A DNA stretch of 64,000 nt from Plantago ovata (GCA_028274465.1 CM051457.1:108933982-108997981); one strand, 5' to 3'; positions 45,809 to 57,129 are shown, counted from the first letter of the stretch. Notes: generated by a model not told the origin, from the sequence alone. Numbers and translations are program-made.

Positions 45809-47650
45809 TTAATAAAATGAAAGTACTAATTGTCCTAAGCAAAGGAACATGAAAAAAAAATTGTTCGAAATAGAAGAAAAAAATTGTTCGAAAAATAAAA
45901 AAAGAGTACTACTGCTGAGATCCTGGGGGGGCATCGACATCATCGATTTTAAGAAGTCGGGAGGTGGCGCTCCACCGGGGGGGGCATACTGCGCCATGAG
46001 CCACTCGATGGATCTCTTGAATCCATGCCTCATCCTCGCCTGCTCTGCCCTCAACCGAGCAGTCTCCTGGACATGCTCCTGGACAGTCATCTTCAGCTGC
46101 TGCTGCTCCTGGAGGTATTCGGGAGGCACATAGGCTTGTCCCCTTCGGCGCTTGGAGAAGCTGGAGGTGGAGCCACCCTGATTCACCGTCTCCGCTATCG
46201 CCTACGAGAGGTTGCCCATGCCGAAGACACGCCCCTTATCATCGAGATTCACGATCTCGAGATAGATGGCGTTCTTCTCCTCGGCCGTGAGATCAAGGTT
46301 CTCAGTCCTGGCCAGGAACTCCGCCTGAAAATTCAAACAAACAATTAAGATTTAAGTAGTACGTTATTGATCGAAGAATCAAATATTCAACAAGAAGCTC
46401 AGGAATCGAAAAAATATAAAACTTACCGCGATGTTTTTGGCCCTATCAGCCGGGAAGATCATCTTGCCATCCTTATCCAGCTCCCCGTGAGCCTCACAGA
46501 AGTGCTCCCGCATGGTCTGCTCCCTCCCCTCCGATATTTTCATCAAATATATATAAATTAATAAAGTAATGATTGAATCGAAATAAGACTTAAGAAAGAA
46601 AAGAAACTAAAACAAACTACGTGACTTACCGCGTCCAGGTGGCGCGCCAACTGGGATTTCGAACCCAGCCGATGCTTCACCGAGCCTGTCCCATCCGGTG
46701 GATTATGGGTCCGGTTCTCCCTATTCTGCTCCGACAACTTCTGGGCTTGAAGGTTCTCCTCCCAATACTTCTTCCACAGGGGCCACTCCTCCTCCCCAAT
46801 CCACCCCGGCTTCTTCCCCGATGCCTTGATCTTGGCGACCTTCTTCCGGAAGGCTTCGGAGCCTTCATGTTCGAAGGCATACCACAGCTCCGACGTGAAC
46901 TTGTTGGGGAGGAAGAACTTCTCCTACATTTCAGAAAGTATACAAAATTCAGACTAACATATATATAACACGGTGACTAACATATCACCCAAACAATTGC
47001 ACATTGTCCTATCTCAACTAACACACGGTGACTAACATATCACCCAAACAATTGCACATTGTCCTATTTCAACTAACACACGGTGACTAACATATCACCC
47101 AAGTAATTGAGAACATACCACTTAAACCATAAGAGAAGAAGAAAGATTACTAACCTCGAGAGCATTCCAAATCTCCGCCTTCCGCTCCGGAGTGAAAGTA
47201 TGACACTAGACTCCAAGTGGTGGGAGATCCACTTTCTTCGTGGATTCCTTGCTGATGAACTTTGCAGCATCCCTCGGCATCATCCTGTTGCAATAACATA
47301 CACAAATTAATCCAACTAAATGAAACATACAATACCAAGTAAAGACCTATTCATGTACTTACACATGCCCAGGCATGGGCCACACGACGAGCTTGCCATT
47401 CATCCGCTCACCCGCCTTGTACTCCTCCCCCCTTCATGTACCCATCATCCGGCAGGTTTGCAAACACGTTGGAGCCAGTAGACCCTGCACTGCTGCTACA
47501 ACGGGGGCCAGGTGACTGGGTCTCGCTCACATGAGTCGCCGATCTCCCCCACTCCGGCTGACTACAAGGTTTGCGGAATGGGGAGTCTGGCTCAGCGTAG
47601 CTACGGCTGCTATCCGCCAACAGCTTCTCCGGTTTCTTTGGCCTCCCCAT
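45809..47650 (-). pseudogene. CACTA-2 right gene: Transposase_24/PTTA-like protein
   Basis: Minus-strand gene with the same exon plan as the CACTA-3 gene. Exon 1 starts at ATG 47650 with an AT-hook-like MGRPKKPEK and is Ser-rich; later exons lie at about 47285-47155 (DAAKFISKESTKKVDLPP), 46925-46632 (FFLPNKFTSELWYAFEHE, WPLWKKYWEENLQAQ, ENRTHNPPDGTGSV), 46535-46425 (TMREHFCEAHGELDKDG) and 46324-45809 (LTAEEKNAIYLEIVNLDDKG, then a Gln/Glu-rich coiled coil). The protein would bind subterminal motifs. In-frame stops lie after the PPLGV stretch (about 47205) and after GMGNLS (about 46203), so this copy is likely inactive. A 55-bp minisatellite sits in one intron. Confidence 0.65.
46972..47099. 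repeat. 55-bp tandem repeat with the CTAACATA hairpin, CACTA-2 right gene intron
   Basis: GGTGACTAACATATCACC recurs exactly every 55 bases (46972, 47027 and 47082), with ACATTGTCCTAT in each full unit. The same hairpin and the same ACATTGTCCTAT phrase occur in the corresponding intron of the CACTA-3 gene. Confidence 0.9.
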
Positions 47651-47835
47651 GATCTGCACGTTTAAGAACAACCGTAAGAAACAATAAATCGAAAGAAAAG
47701 GAAACAACCAGTTGGCTTGCCAGGCCTCAAAACAGGAAACACCCAATGTACGTGGCATCTAATATAAAACATGTAAAATCAAATATATAGTACGAATTAC
47801 AGTACTAGGAGAGAGCATTTTAAACACACAGAGTT

Positions 47836-48400
47836 TACATAGGCCAGAATTTAAACAAAAATTCCCCCAAACATTCACTTCATCTTCTACTACAGAATTA
47901 GGCCAGAATTTAAGCAAAAATTTATCCAGTAATCCAAACATTTATCCAATTGTATCAATCCAAACATTTATTCTCGATTTACCAAAAATTAAGCAAACAT
48001 TATACAAAAAAATAAAAGTAGGCCAGAATTTAATCAACACTTTACTCTACACAATTCCCCTTTCCCCCAAACATTCACTTCATCTTCTACTACAGAATTA
48101 GGCCATAAATTAAGCAAAAATTTATCCAATTGTATCAATCCAAACATTTATCCAATTGTATCAATCCAAATATTTATTCTCGATTTACCCAAAATTATAC
48201 AAAAATATAAAAGTAGGCCAGAATTTAATAAACACTTTACTCTAAATAAAAATTAAAAGTCAAGAAACCCTAAACCCTAAATAAAAATTAACATACAGTT
48301 TCCAGAAACCTAATTAGGGATTCGAACTACCCTAAACCCTAAATAAAAATTAAAAGTCAAGAAACCCTAAACCCTAAATAAAAATTAACATACAGTAAAT
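47836..48400. repeat. Tandem duplications in the CACTA-2 right leader/intron
   Basis: A unit of 200 bp is duplicated (CCCCCAAACATTCACTTCATC at 47864 and again at 48064). Further right, a unit of about 100 bp with CCCTAAACCCTAAATAAAAA is duplicated (about 48240-48395). No coding sequence is seen. The region lies between exon 1 of the right gene and its probable promoter at about 48.8 kb. Confidence 0.8.
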
Positions 48401-49922
48401 CAAAATTAATAAACTGAAATTAAAAGTATAGGGAAACTAACCTTTCAAATTGGTCCGGCGGTGCGGTGGCGGTGTCGGTGCGGTGGCGGTGAAGGTGGAG
48501 GTGTCTTGCTAATCGTACCTAGCCTCCAATAAACATAGAACAAATTCAATCAAAATCAAAATCGAAAATCAAAATCACAATCAAAAAACCCCAAAATTTA
48601 GGGTTTTTGTTAATTACCTTTCAAATTGACGAAAAATCTCCAAATTAATTAGGGATTCGAAACTCCTTGTAGGATAGGGTTTGATTTGAGCTCAAATTTG
48701 AATGAATTGGATGAGTTTGGAGATGGATTGATGAAGTCGAAGAAGAAAAACGAGAGGAAAAGAGAGAAAGAGAGAAGAGCAGAAATGGGGAAGAAGGAAG
48801 GTCGCTCGTCTGTATATGAGGACTTAGCGACGGATAACGTAATCCGTCGCTAAGTGATATTTTATTTATTTTTTTCAATTTTCTTTTAACAAAAAAAAAA
48901 AAAGCATGGTCAACAGATTTAGTGACGGATCACATTATCCGTCGCCCACATACCGACGAATAATATTAATCCGTCGTTAATTAGAACACGAACTCGATCT
49001 TTCTGGGCACGAACTCATCATAGAGCGCAGTTCGTCCTTATCCGTCGCTAGCAGTAGCGATCCGTCGCTAAATAGCGACGGATGAAATCCGTTTCTATCC
49101 ATCCGTCGCTAAAAGGCTGTTTTTCTTGTAGTGGTGGCTAGGTCCAATTTACTTACCCCAAAGTGATGCATGGACAATTTTTGGCACTTCAGAGTGGCTA
49201 GGTTCAATTTAGGTCCTCTAGAGTGACAGATGGACCAATTTTGGTACTTTCTTAATTTTTACCGGAAAATATGTGTCACATGCGCGCGTGTAATACACTC
49301 GATGGTGGTTTCAAAAAATATGGAATTGCGCCCAATTAAAAACAAGTAAAAAAAACATTAGTCAACTAGTATGTGATAAAACTGGAAAATTCAGATTAGG
49401 ATTAAAAAAAACAATGAGCGCTTTTAAGGATTTTCCGGCTTCTTCATTGAGGAGATTATTCGTTGGGTTAGATTTGTTGGGATCAAATATTGGGTTAGGG
49501 TTTTAGAGCTCAATCGACAAGGAGAAGGAAGGAGAGGAATGTCGATATGTAAAAAGGAAAAACGGGTGTTGGGGTTTTTTTTTTTTTTTTTTTTTTTTTG
49601 TTGACTCTAATTTTTTCCTTAATTTTTAATCGGACGTGTGTAATACACGCCCTTTATATTAATAAAAAAATAAATATTTATTTAAACTACCAGCGAGTAT
49701 ATTCTATGTGCGCGTGTGGCGCATGTTTTCGACAAAAATTGAGAAAAATTACCAAAATTAGTCAATGTGTTACTCCGGATGACCTAAATTGGACCTAGCC
49801 ACTCTAGAGTACTAAAATTTGTTCATGTATCACTTTGGAGTACCTAAATTGGACCTAGCCACTCTAGAATACCAAAAGTGGACTTGGCGGACTCTAAAGT
49901 ACCAAAAATGAATTTTGCCCAC

Positions 49923-50022
49923 CGTTAGTGTCTCCCTTTCGATGTGTCCCCTTCAAGTTTGCTGGTGGGCGGAATTGTAATATGCTAGCTCATGTTTTGT
50001 GTCATAGACTATTGTTATGGTT

Positions 50023-50059
<37 letters not shown>

Positions 50060-50620
50060 GGCCAAATCTAGTCTACTATACTCCTACCTCTACACTACTC
50101 CTTAACCACCTTAATTATAATTCCGAATCTTCTAAACCACTTTATGCCCCGTCGGGGTTTAAACCCCCATTGTTCGAGGTTCAAACCCCTATTGTTCAGG
50201 GTTCTCCACAGTGATGATATTATTAATATGTTTGCTTCTACTCAATAAAAAAACAAAACCTCTTAATTATCATCTAATAATAACAGAATAAGGAGAGATT
50301 GTAGCTCACTCTACCAATTTCTATTTTTTCTCCCATTTATCATTTTTTCTCCATTTTTTCTTTTAGCCCTTTTTTTTGTTTTTTTTTAAAATCATTTTAT
50401 TAATTCAAAAGGTATCTCAATTCTTATACCATTCACAAACCTTCTTTTGAATGCCTACACATGTTTTATTTACTTCAATTTCTTCATCCATGATTTGACT
50501 AATGAAATTGAACATGAAAAACAAAACATAACAGAAAATTAATTAAGGTCAACAACTTTAAGTAAACCACGCAATATATTAAAAAAAAAACAATAAGACT
50601 ACATACTCAATTTAATATCA
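49923..50620. other. AT-rich intergenic DNA
   Basis: No gene. It holds a long T run (50023-50055) at the edge of a possible SINE and T-rich stretches at 50310-50400. Confidence 0.5.
50023..50215 (-). repeat. Possible SINE, minus strand
   Basis: On the minus strand a B-box-like GGTTTGAACCTCG (about 50176-50188) lies upstream of a body of about 130 bases that ends in a long A run (T run at 50023-50055). No clear A box or target duplication was found, so this is tentative. Confidence 0.3.
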
Positions 50621-50654
50621 AAATCATATATTTCCTTAGAAAATTGCTATCGTA

Positions 50655-51145
50655 TTCTCGTTTCTTCCGTTTTATTATATTGTTTACCCAAATTTATTTT
50701 TGCAAAACATTGTCTCATAATTTTATTATTTAGACATTAATGACAATATACCCATACACTACCCTCCTAAAAAGAAGGTTCTGAAAGAAAATATAAAAAA
50801 TCTAAAACAACATATAAACCATCGATCACCCCATTTAAAATTCACTATTTCAACAAAAATAATTCTCATCGATCAATTCTGTATTTCTTATTTCTCTATA
50901 TTTTACACCCAATTTAAAAGGTAAACCCTTTTTTCCGTTTTATTACATTGTTTACCCAATTTTATTTTATTTTGCAAAAGATTATCTCATAATTTTATTA
51001 TTGACACATTCATGCGAATAGACCCATACACTACCCTCTTATACCAACCACCAAAAAACAAAAAAGATTTTGAAAGCAAATATAAAAAATCTAAAACAAC
51101 GTAACAAACAATCGTTGCTCGATCACCCATTTTAAATTTCGTATA
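50655..51145. repeat. Direct duplication of about 200 bp
   Basis: The stretch from about 50667 (TTCCGTTTTATTATATTGTTTA, later CCCATACACTACCCTC and TATAAAAAATCTAAAACAAC) is repeated with changes from about 50933. The offset is roughly 270 bases. Non-coding and AT-rich. Confidence 0.75.
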
Positions 51146-53670
51146 TATATATTATGACATTGTGCGTAACATATTTAGATAATGTTTACCAATAATTTTA
51201 ATAAAATCAAAACTTCAAGAAGAAAAATTTTAACCAAGGAGAACGTTTCGCACGTATAACGTGCGACGAAAGTCCAAGTAATTTAATATAAGAATTATAT
51301 TTTAGTTTCTTGATTAAGTAGTGATTTGAGGAGGATAAATCTGTAATTTCATCTCATCAGTTTTGGAAGTTTATAATTTGGAATGATTTCACACGATTAT
51401 AACCTGGTGGATAGGGCAAAAAAACTTGCAGCTTTAATTATTTTGTCCATATTGAAAACCATAAATTTTCATTTATTAGGAGAGTAGCATATATAGGAGT
51501 AGTATTCAAGAACATATTGTAAATTTGTAATTATTAATTATCTATATAAAATAAAAAAATGAATTATTGTATGTGATGGCCCAAGATTTGATTTAAAATA
51601 CATAAAACATGATAGTGTGTTAGAGTGTGGAGATAGAAAAGCGGTATCTATTGGGGGAGGGGGCTTCAATCGGTAATCAAGAATTCAAGATGATGACAAT
51701 ATAAGCCGACCACGATAGGATGCACTGATTGAAATTTTCCGGTTTCAAAGATGTTCTTGTAAATAAATTGTTCTAACTAGCAGCCTAGCAGGGGTGAAGT
51801 TAACTAGTACGTATACGTGAACTAGTTATTTTTCATGTGTGTTTTCTATCCAAGTGCCAAAGGTGTTGTCAACCATTTAAACTATTCGTGTTCAGTACGA
51901 AAACTCGGTTAAAGTTCGAGTTCAGGATCATTTCGATTTCTACGAAACAATTAACGCTCAATAATAAGACCCCAAACTTAGCTTGCCTCGACTTATTAGT
52001 CGTTAACACCCTTCTAACTCAATACTTGAGAATCGTACAATCCATGCTGAAGGTACCACGAATACGTAACGCTAGTGGAAATGTAATAAAAATGAGGACC
52101 ATAGGATATAAAATTTTTGGGAAAAATATCATGAAAGGGCGATAGAGACTTGACGAAGGTGAAGGTTATGGAGACGTTTTTGGCGGAAGCACGTACTACA
52201 CGTACAAAATTAAATGCGGCGAATTAAACACACCGTCAATTACACTACCGGTCAAATCCAGTTGTCATTTTATGGGCAATATCAAATTTCTATTTTCTTG
52301 TCTCCTTCATGCTCCACCTAAGATTCTTGTTTTGATACGTGTTTTTCATTGATTGGCTAATCACACGTGTGGTGGGCTTAATTAAGAGGCAAATAGTGTA
52401 GACCGTAGACTGAGTTGTGATAATAAGAAAGGAATCCTAAGTTCATGCAAGTCTAAAAACCATGATGGGACTCACTCCATTTTTCTACATGAAAATATTG
52501 CACGGCAACTGAATACGTAAAAGAATGTATTAACGATTGAGTAGTTAGATATTATTTGCAAGTGTTTAAATTGATAATCTGATTTAAACTAAGACTAACC
52601 ATACCAGTCTAAAGGTTAGTAATTAGGTACATTAGTTGTATTAGTCGTTATAGCGTTACAAATAAATAATTGTGGTTTTGTGGTTTCAATGTGGTATAGA
52701 AATGTATTTATTGTCAAAAGTGATTGTAGATGAGTGACAAGTTGAGACACATAGTGCCAAGATGTCACGGGTTTAATCATGAGACGGATGAGTATTTACT
52801 CTATATAGAGATTGATCGAATGATGGTGATCATGGAGATTTATTAATGACAAATTTGTAGGTTAAATATTGTAACATTTAATATAGTGCGTTTAGAAAGA
52901 AAAAAAGTACTGTATGTATTTATTTATTTTTCTTGTTCTTTCGTTTTATGGGCTTCATATGTACGTATTATGTCACGTTCCAATGTCCCTCATATAATGG
53001 TTTGATAGTCTTCTAACACTAAGACCCGATTTAGTTCTTTAGTCAAATTCATTGCATGAGGGGAGTTCATGTGCTTGATCGATTTGATTTATAGCTAGGA
53101 GAACAATTGTTCCATCATCATTTCGGTTTATTTCAGTTTTATAAACTATAGTCATGAACTTTGTGATGACAAGCTTGAGCGGATAGTACCGTCAGTGGAA
53201 ACCTCCTCTTGTTGGTTACACACTTACACCTCACTGATCAACACTGATGATAATCACCCTTGGGGAGTCCGGCCTAGTAGTAATTCAGTCGAATATAAAT
53301 ACGGTAGCACATGTCGTATATATAATATAGTGAATCTAGTAAGTCAGCAAGTAATTTTAGTCCCAGTGATGTATTTGAGTACATTTACGTGCTCAAACAT
53401 TCTTTGACCATTTCTCATGTCGATGCCGTAGACACTAGACAGTATACTTTGAAGCTTTTCTGGAACAAACGAATGTCAACATTAAACACTACTTTACAAT
53501 ATTTTGATCTGTGTCTTCATTGTTTTTCAACACATATAACTTGGTCAACTTGCTAACAGTGGTCAATGTTAATGAACAAGGATATCATACCTCATACACA
53601 TAACTTTTCAAAGTAATGCCATTGAAATTATACAGTTGAAAACTATATAAAAGAAAGAATCTAACAAAAG
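51146..53670. other. Intergenic DNA, no gene recognised
   Basis: AT-rich. A 7-bp-arm hairpin CGCACGTATAACGTGCG lies at 51249-51265. The open stretches at 51837-52145 and 53195-53407 have no domain and no sensible context. Confidence 0.5.
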
Positions 53671-54078
53671 ATGACCCAACAAATTTCTTCAAACATGAAC
53701 AAGAAGCTGATTGAGGCATCTCAGAAAGGAGATACACATGAGCTGCACAATCTGACCAAAGATAATCCTCTATTGTTGCGCTCCGTCGCATTATCCGGAC
53801 GAGATAGTCCTTTGCATATTGCCTGCCTAGGAGGTCATGTCGATTTCGTGAAAGAGGTCTTGAGTTTGAGTCCAGGATTCGCCACGGAACTGAACCAGGA
53901 CGGTTTTAGTCCCTTGCACGTTGCTTCGACTAATGGTGACGTAAAGATCGTGAAAGAACTGCTAAAGGCTGGTTCACATGTTTGTTTGGTGAAAGGAAAA
54001 GAGAGAAGAATTCCTCTTCACTGTGCAGTTGCCAAAGGAATTAATCTGATTTTAGTCAATATTCAAGAACCAGCTTGA
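53671..54078 (+). pseudogene. Truncated ankyrin-repeat gene (BDA1/ACD6-like start)
   Basis: 135 codons. The family start is more likely the second Met at 53695 (MNKKLIEASQKGD). Three ankyrin repeats are visible: about residues 45-75 (DSPLHIACLGGHVDFVKEVL), 80-110 (GFSPLHVASTNGDVKIVKEL) and a third beginning IPLHCAVAKG. The protein then leaves the family after AVAKG, where more repeats and a PGG membrane domain are expected. The phrase AATCTGATTTTRGTCAA occurs twice (54043 and 54110), marking a local rearrangement at the break. Full-length relatives are membrane proteins in plant immunity; this remnant probably has no function. Confidence 0.75.
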
Positions 54079-54234
54079 GTAAACCCCTTAATGGAATAAT
54101 TATAATAATAATCTGATTTTGGTCAAACGAAGACCCGGTTAAGTAGCAACTAAACAGCTCAATTAATCTCGGTGAATTCTCAATTTTAAGAAAATTTAGT
54201 ATAGCAAGATCTTCGAATATTGAAAGAAAGAAAG

Positions 54235-56080
54235 ATGAGAAGAAGCAATCTTCTTCTTGGGTCTGCAATTTCTGTGCTTTCGAGAAAGTTTACAGCACCA
54301 CGGTCTTGTTCGATAATTTCAGCTGTTCACCAATATATCAAGATTGGTTCTTCTGGGTTCCACCAATCAGATAATAGCAGTCACAATAAAGAAACAAGAC
54401 AGACGACAATACCCAGAACCCATGTCGATTTCAATCTCGTAAAAACGGTCAGTGATGCTATTTCCACCTTTGATGATATGTGTAGAATGCGACCACTCCA
54501 TTCTGTTCTTACATTCAACCAAATGTTGAATTTTGCTGTCAAGATAGAACATTACTATGTTGCACACCACATGTTTGTCAAAATGCGCCAGTTGGGTATC
54601 CCTTACAATGATTACACTTTGACTATTGCGATTGATTGCTACTCCCACCTCAAACGTTCTCATCTTGCTTTTGGTGTCTTGGCTATCTTCATTAAGTCCG
54701 GTTTCGTACCGAATGTCATCACCTTCAGCAATCTCATTAGAGGGCTCTACTTGGAAAACAAGGTCGAAGATGCTGAGTTGTTGTTTAAAAAGTTGTTGAC
54801 AGATAATCTCTGCGAACCTGATGAAACTACAATAGGCATTGTGATCGATGGCTTGTGCAAATCAGGGTACACTATGACCGCATTTAATCTACTCGGTCAT
54901 TTCGAGAAATGGAGTTGCAAACCAGGTGTCCAGTCTTATAATACTCTTATTGACAGTTTGTGTAAACTGCAAAGGGTTGATGATGCTCTTCAACTCTTTC
55001 CCAGAATGGTTGCCAAAGGTATTATCCCCGATGTGGTAAGTTATAATTCAATGATTCAAGGCTTATGTGATTTCAGCAGATGGAAGGAAGCATTAGACTT
55101 CTTGAACGAGATACTCACTCGTGGAGTCAATCCTGATGTTTTCACCTATACCATCTTGATAGATGCCTTCTGCAAGGAGGGACGTGCGAAAGAAGCTGAA
55201 GATCTGTTGGCTGTTATGATGGAAAGAGGGGTCGCTCCTAGCATTGTAACGTATAGTTCATTGATTGATGGATATTGTATGCGAGGAGAGATGGAGAGAG
55301 CAAGAAAAATATTCGATGTAGTTTTGCATGCCGGTCTTAAACCTACTATCTTCACCTACAACAGTTTGATGGATGGATATTGCAAGAAAGATGATCTGCA
55401 TGAAGCTTGCAAACTTTTCGTCGAAGTTCCTCGTGTAGGGTTACAACATAACACGGTTAGCTATACCACCATGATAGGTGGATTGTTTTCCGTTGGAAGG
55501 TGGGTTGATGGTTGGAAGGTGTTCAACGAGATGCAAGAGAATCATGTAGCTCCTAATGTGAAAACGTACAGTACCATGATAGATAGATAGACTGTGCAAA
55601 AATAAGAAGACCGATGAAGCATTTTCTGTTTTACGTATGATGGAGGATAGTGGTGTTGATCCCGACACCATTACATATAATAGTCTCATTCAAGGATTGT
55701 TTGAAGATGGAAAATGTGACGCTGCAATGAATCTCTTCAACTCACTTCCTTCCAAAGGTTTGCAGCCTAATGCTAGGACTTTTGACGTAGTTATTGGTGC
55801 ACATTGTAAAAGAGGATATATGGATGAGGCGAAAGATATTTTTATGGAAATGGACAAATGTGGTTGTGCCCCTGACAGTGTTGTATACAACACCATTGTG
55901 AAAGGTTATCTAAAACCAAAGAAACTTGTTGAGGCGAGGCCATTCTTGGAGGAAATGATCAAGAAGGGCTTCTCACTTGATACAACTGCTTTTTCCATGC
56001 TTCCAGATTATCGTGATGTTGGCAGTCGAGATGGACTTCCTATAGATATGCTCAAGAAGCTTGTGCCAAAACTTAACTAA
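54235..56080 (+). pseudogene. Rf-like P-class PPR gene broken by a 4-bp slip
   Basis: ATG at 54235 (MRRSNLLLGSAIS) gives a basic, Ser-rich N-terminus typical of a mitochondrial presequence. About 14 PPR motifs of 35 residues follow, of the P class (for example VTFSNLIRGLYLENKVEDAE, SYNTLIDSLCKLQRVDDALQ), with the NTLIDSLCK style of restorer-of-fertility-like genes. Such proteins bind and process organellar RNA. The frame stops at 55588-55590 because GATA is repeated once too often in the stretch ATGATAGATAGATAGACTG (55577-55595); without four of these bases the frame runs on through three more motifs to TAA at 56078-56080. There is no intron. A second copy lies at 63437 and a fragment at 56913. 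Confidence 0.92.
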
Positions 56081-56912
56081 GCCAGTCTGTATTTCTTCGG
56101 TAGTAAGTTTGATTATCTGTTAATTAAGCAGTTCAATGCTAAATCAATCTGCTGCAATTTAATAGGTTGTTTCCATCGCTGCATGTGTACATTTTGCTTT
56201 GCTAAACTAATCTGGTCTAACTGAAGTTAAAGTGCTACAGCTACTCGAAAGACACTTAGTTATCTATAGAGCTGATCAATAAGTGTTTCTTGTTTATTCT
56301 AATAAAAAGGCCTCAATAACTAAAAGTGATTGTTTCTCGTTTTGCCGGATGGATTTGAACAGAGTTTGTGTTTTCTTCTGGTTGCCTGTATGTATGTAGG
56401 ACTTGTAACCTGATAATCTGAAGCTTTATCTTTATGAAATTTATCTTTCCGTATTGTTTCATGGATTTATTGAAAGAAAGTTATGTACTTATGTAGTTCT
56501 TTGAATTCAATTTCCAATTACCATTAGAGTAAAAACTCATTTCCGCACCTTCTATTTTTCATCTTTTAGGGTGATTGTGCAATTAAACTGCCTAATGCTA
56601 GATACATTTCTTGCAAATTTTTATGAAGTTTACATCATTGCACTGTTGCAACTTCCTTAGCAAGATTGAAAATGGGGGATTCTTAATTATACATTCTTTT
56701 TTGTGTTGGAACGTGTGGGCATACCTGAAGCATTTGAGGATTGCTTAAAAATTATAATCAACACATTATGTGCCATTTCAGAATGATAGGCAAGGCATCT
56801 TTAGCCTTGCTTGCTACAACCTATGGAATCTATGTTTTTTCTGTTTGGTTATGAACTAACAATAAGGACAAGAAAAACCATGATAGTGACAAACTATAAC
56901 ATGACCATTTTG
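56081..56912. other. 3' flank of the PPR gene
   Basis: AT-rich DNA with likely polyadenylation context (AATAAAAAGG near 56301). No gene recognised. Confidence 0.5.
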
Positions 56913-57073
56913 TCATACCTCATATCATAACGTTCAGCAATCTCATTAGAGGGCTCTACTTGGATAACAAGGTCGAAGATGCTGAGTTGTTGTTTAAAAA
57001 GTTGTTGACAGATAATCTATGCGAACCTGATGAAATTACAATAGGCATTGTGATCGATGGCTTGTGCAAATCG
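56913..57073 (+). pseudogene. PPR gene fragment
   Basis: About 160 bases nearly identical to one and a half PPR motifs of the genes at 54235 and 63437 (NLIRGLYLDNKVEDAELLFK, then IGIVIDGLCKS). LYLDNK matches the 63437 copy better than LYLENK of the 54235 copy. It has no start and no continuation: a relic of recombination or duplication in the cluster. Confidence 0.88.
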
Positions 57074-57129
57074 ATGACTACCTGCGCATGCTAAATGCTT
57101 GAAGCTCTATATTAATGATCATAACCTTT

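Larger units (their letters stand above)
38858..49133. mobile_element. CACTA-2: 10.3-kb CACTA transposon with convergent genes
   Basis: The left end CACTACAAGAAATC begins at 38860 and the right end TTTTTCTTGTAGTG finishes at 49133. The first and last 200-odd bases are similar when folded, including GACGAACTGCGCTCTA on both sides (38957-38972 and the complement near 49016-49031), so they are the two ends of one element. The target duplication is GTG (38855-38857 and 49134-49136), with two extra bases CA before the left CACTA. Subterminal arrays of GCGACGGAT lie at both ends and in the middle (45090-45740). One gene points right (39.1-44.8 kb), one left (47.65-45.8 kb). CACTA-3 sits inside. No large TNPD/Transposase_21 protein is seen. 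Confidence 0.85.
38384..49922. mobile_element. Long-inverted-repeat (foldback, possibly Mutator-like) element, split by insertions
   Basis: The left end GTGGGGCAAAATTCATTTTTGG (38384) is mirrored by the right end CCAAAAATGAATTTTGCCCAC (49922). The right arm (49684-49922, about 239 bp) pairs with a left arm that is now in three pieces: 38384-38416, 38821-38857 and 49137-49310. The arms contain shorter repeats of CTAGAGTGGCTAGGTYCAATTTAGG. Between the arms (49311-49683) is a small non-coding core. The gaps in the left arm are a block of about 400 bp and the CACTA-2 element, both inserted later. I did not find a clear target duplication, so the superfamily is open; long TIRs suggest Mutator-like or foldback. 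Confidence 0.7.

Noticed and set aside
46621-46968. Plus-strand open stretch of 115 codons
   Set aside because: Antisense to the exon of the CACTA-2 right gene with the Transposase_24-like block.
38860-49133. CRISPR-like or satellite array made of GCGACGGAT units
   Set aside because: The units occur in both orientations with irregular spacing and sit at CACTA ends; they are transposon subterminal motifs, and this is plant nuclear DNA.
51249-51300. A definite Helitron call
   Set aside because: No matching 5' TC end and no clear CTRR terminus were found, so it is kept only as a low-interest finding.
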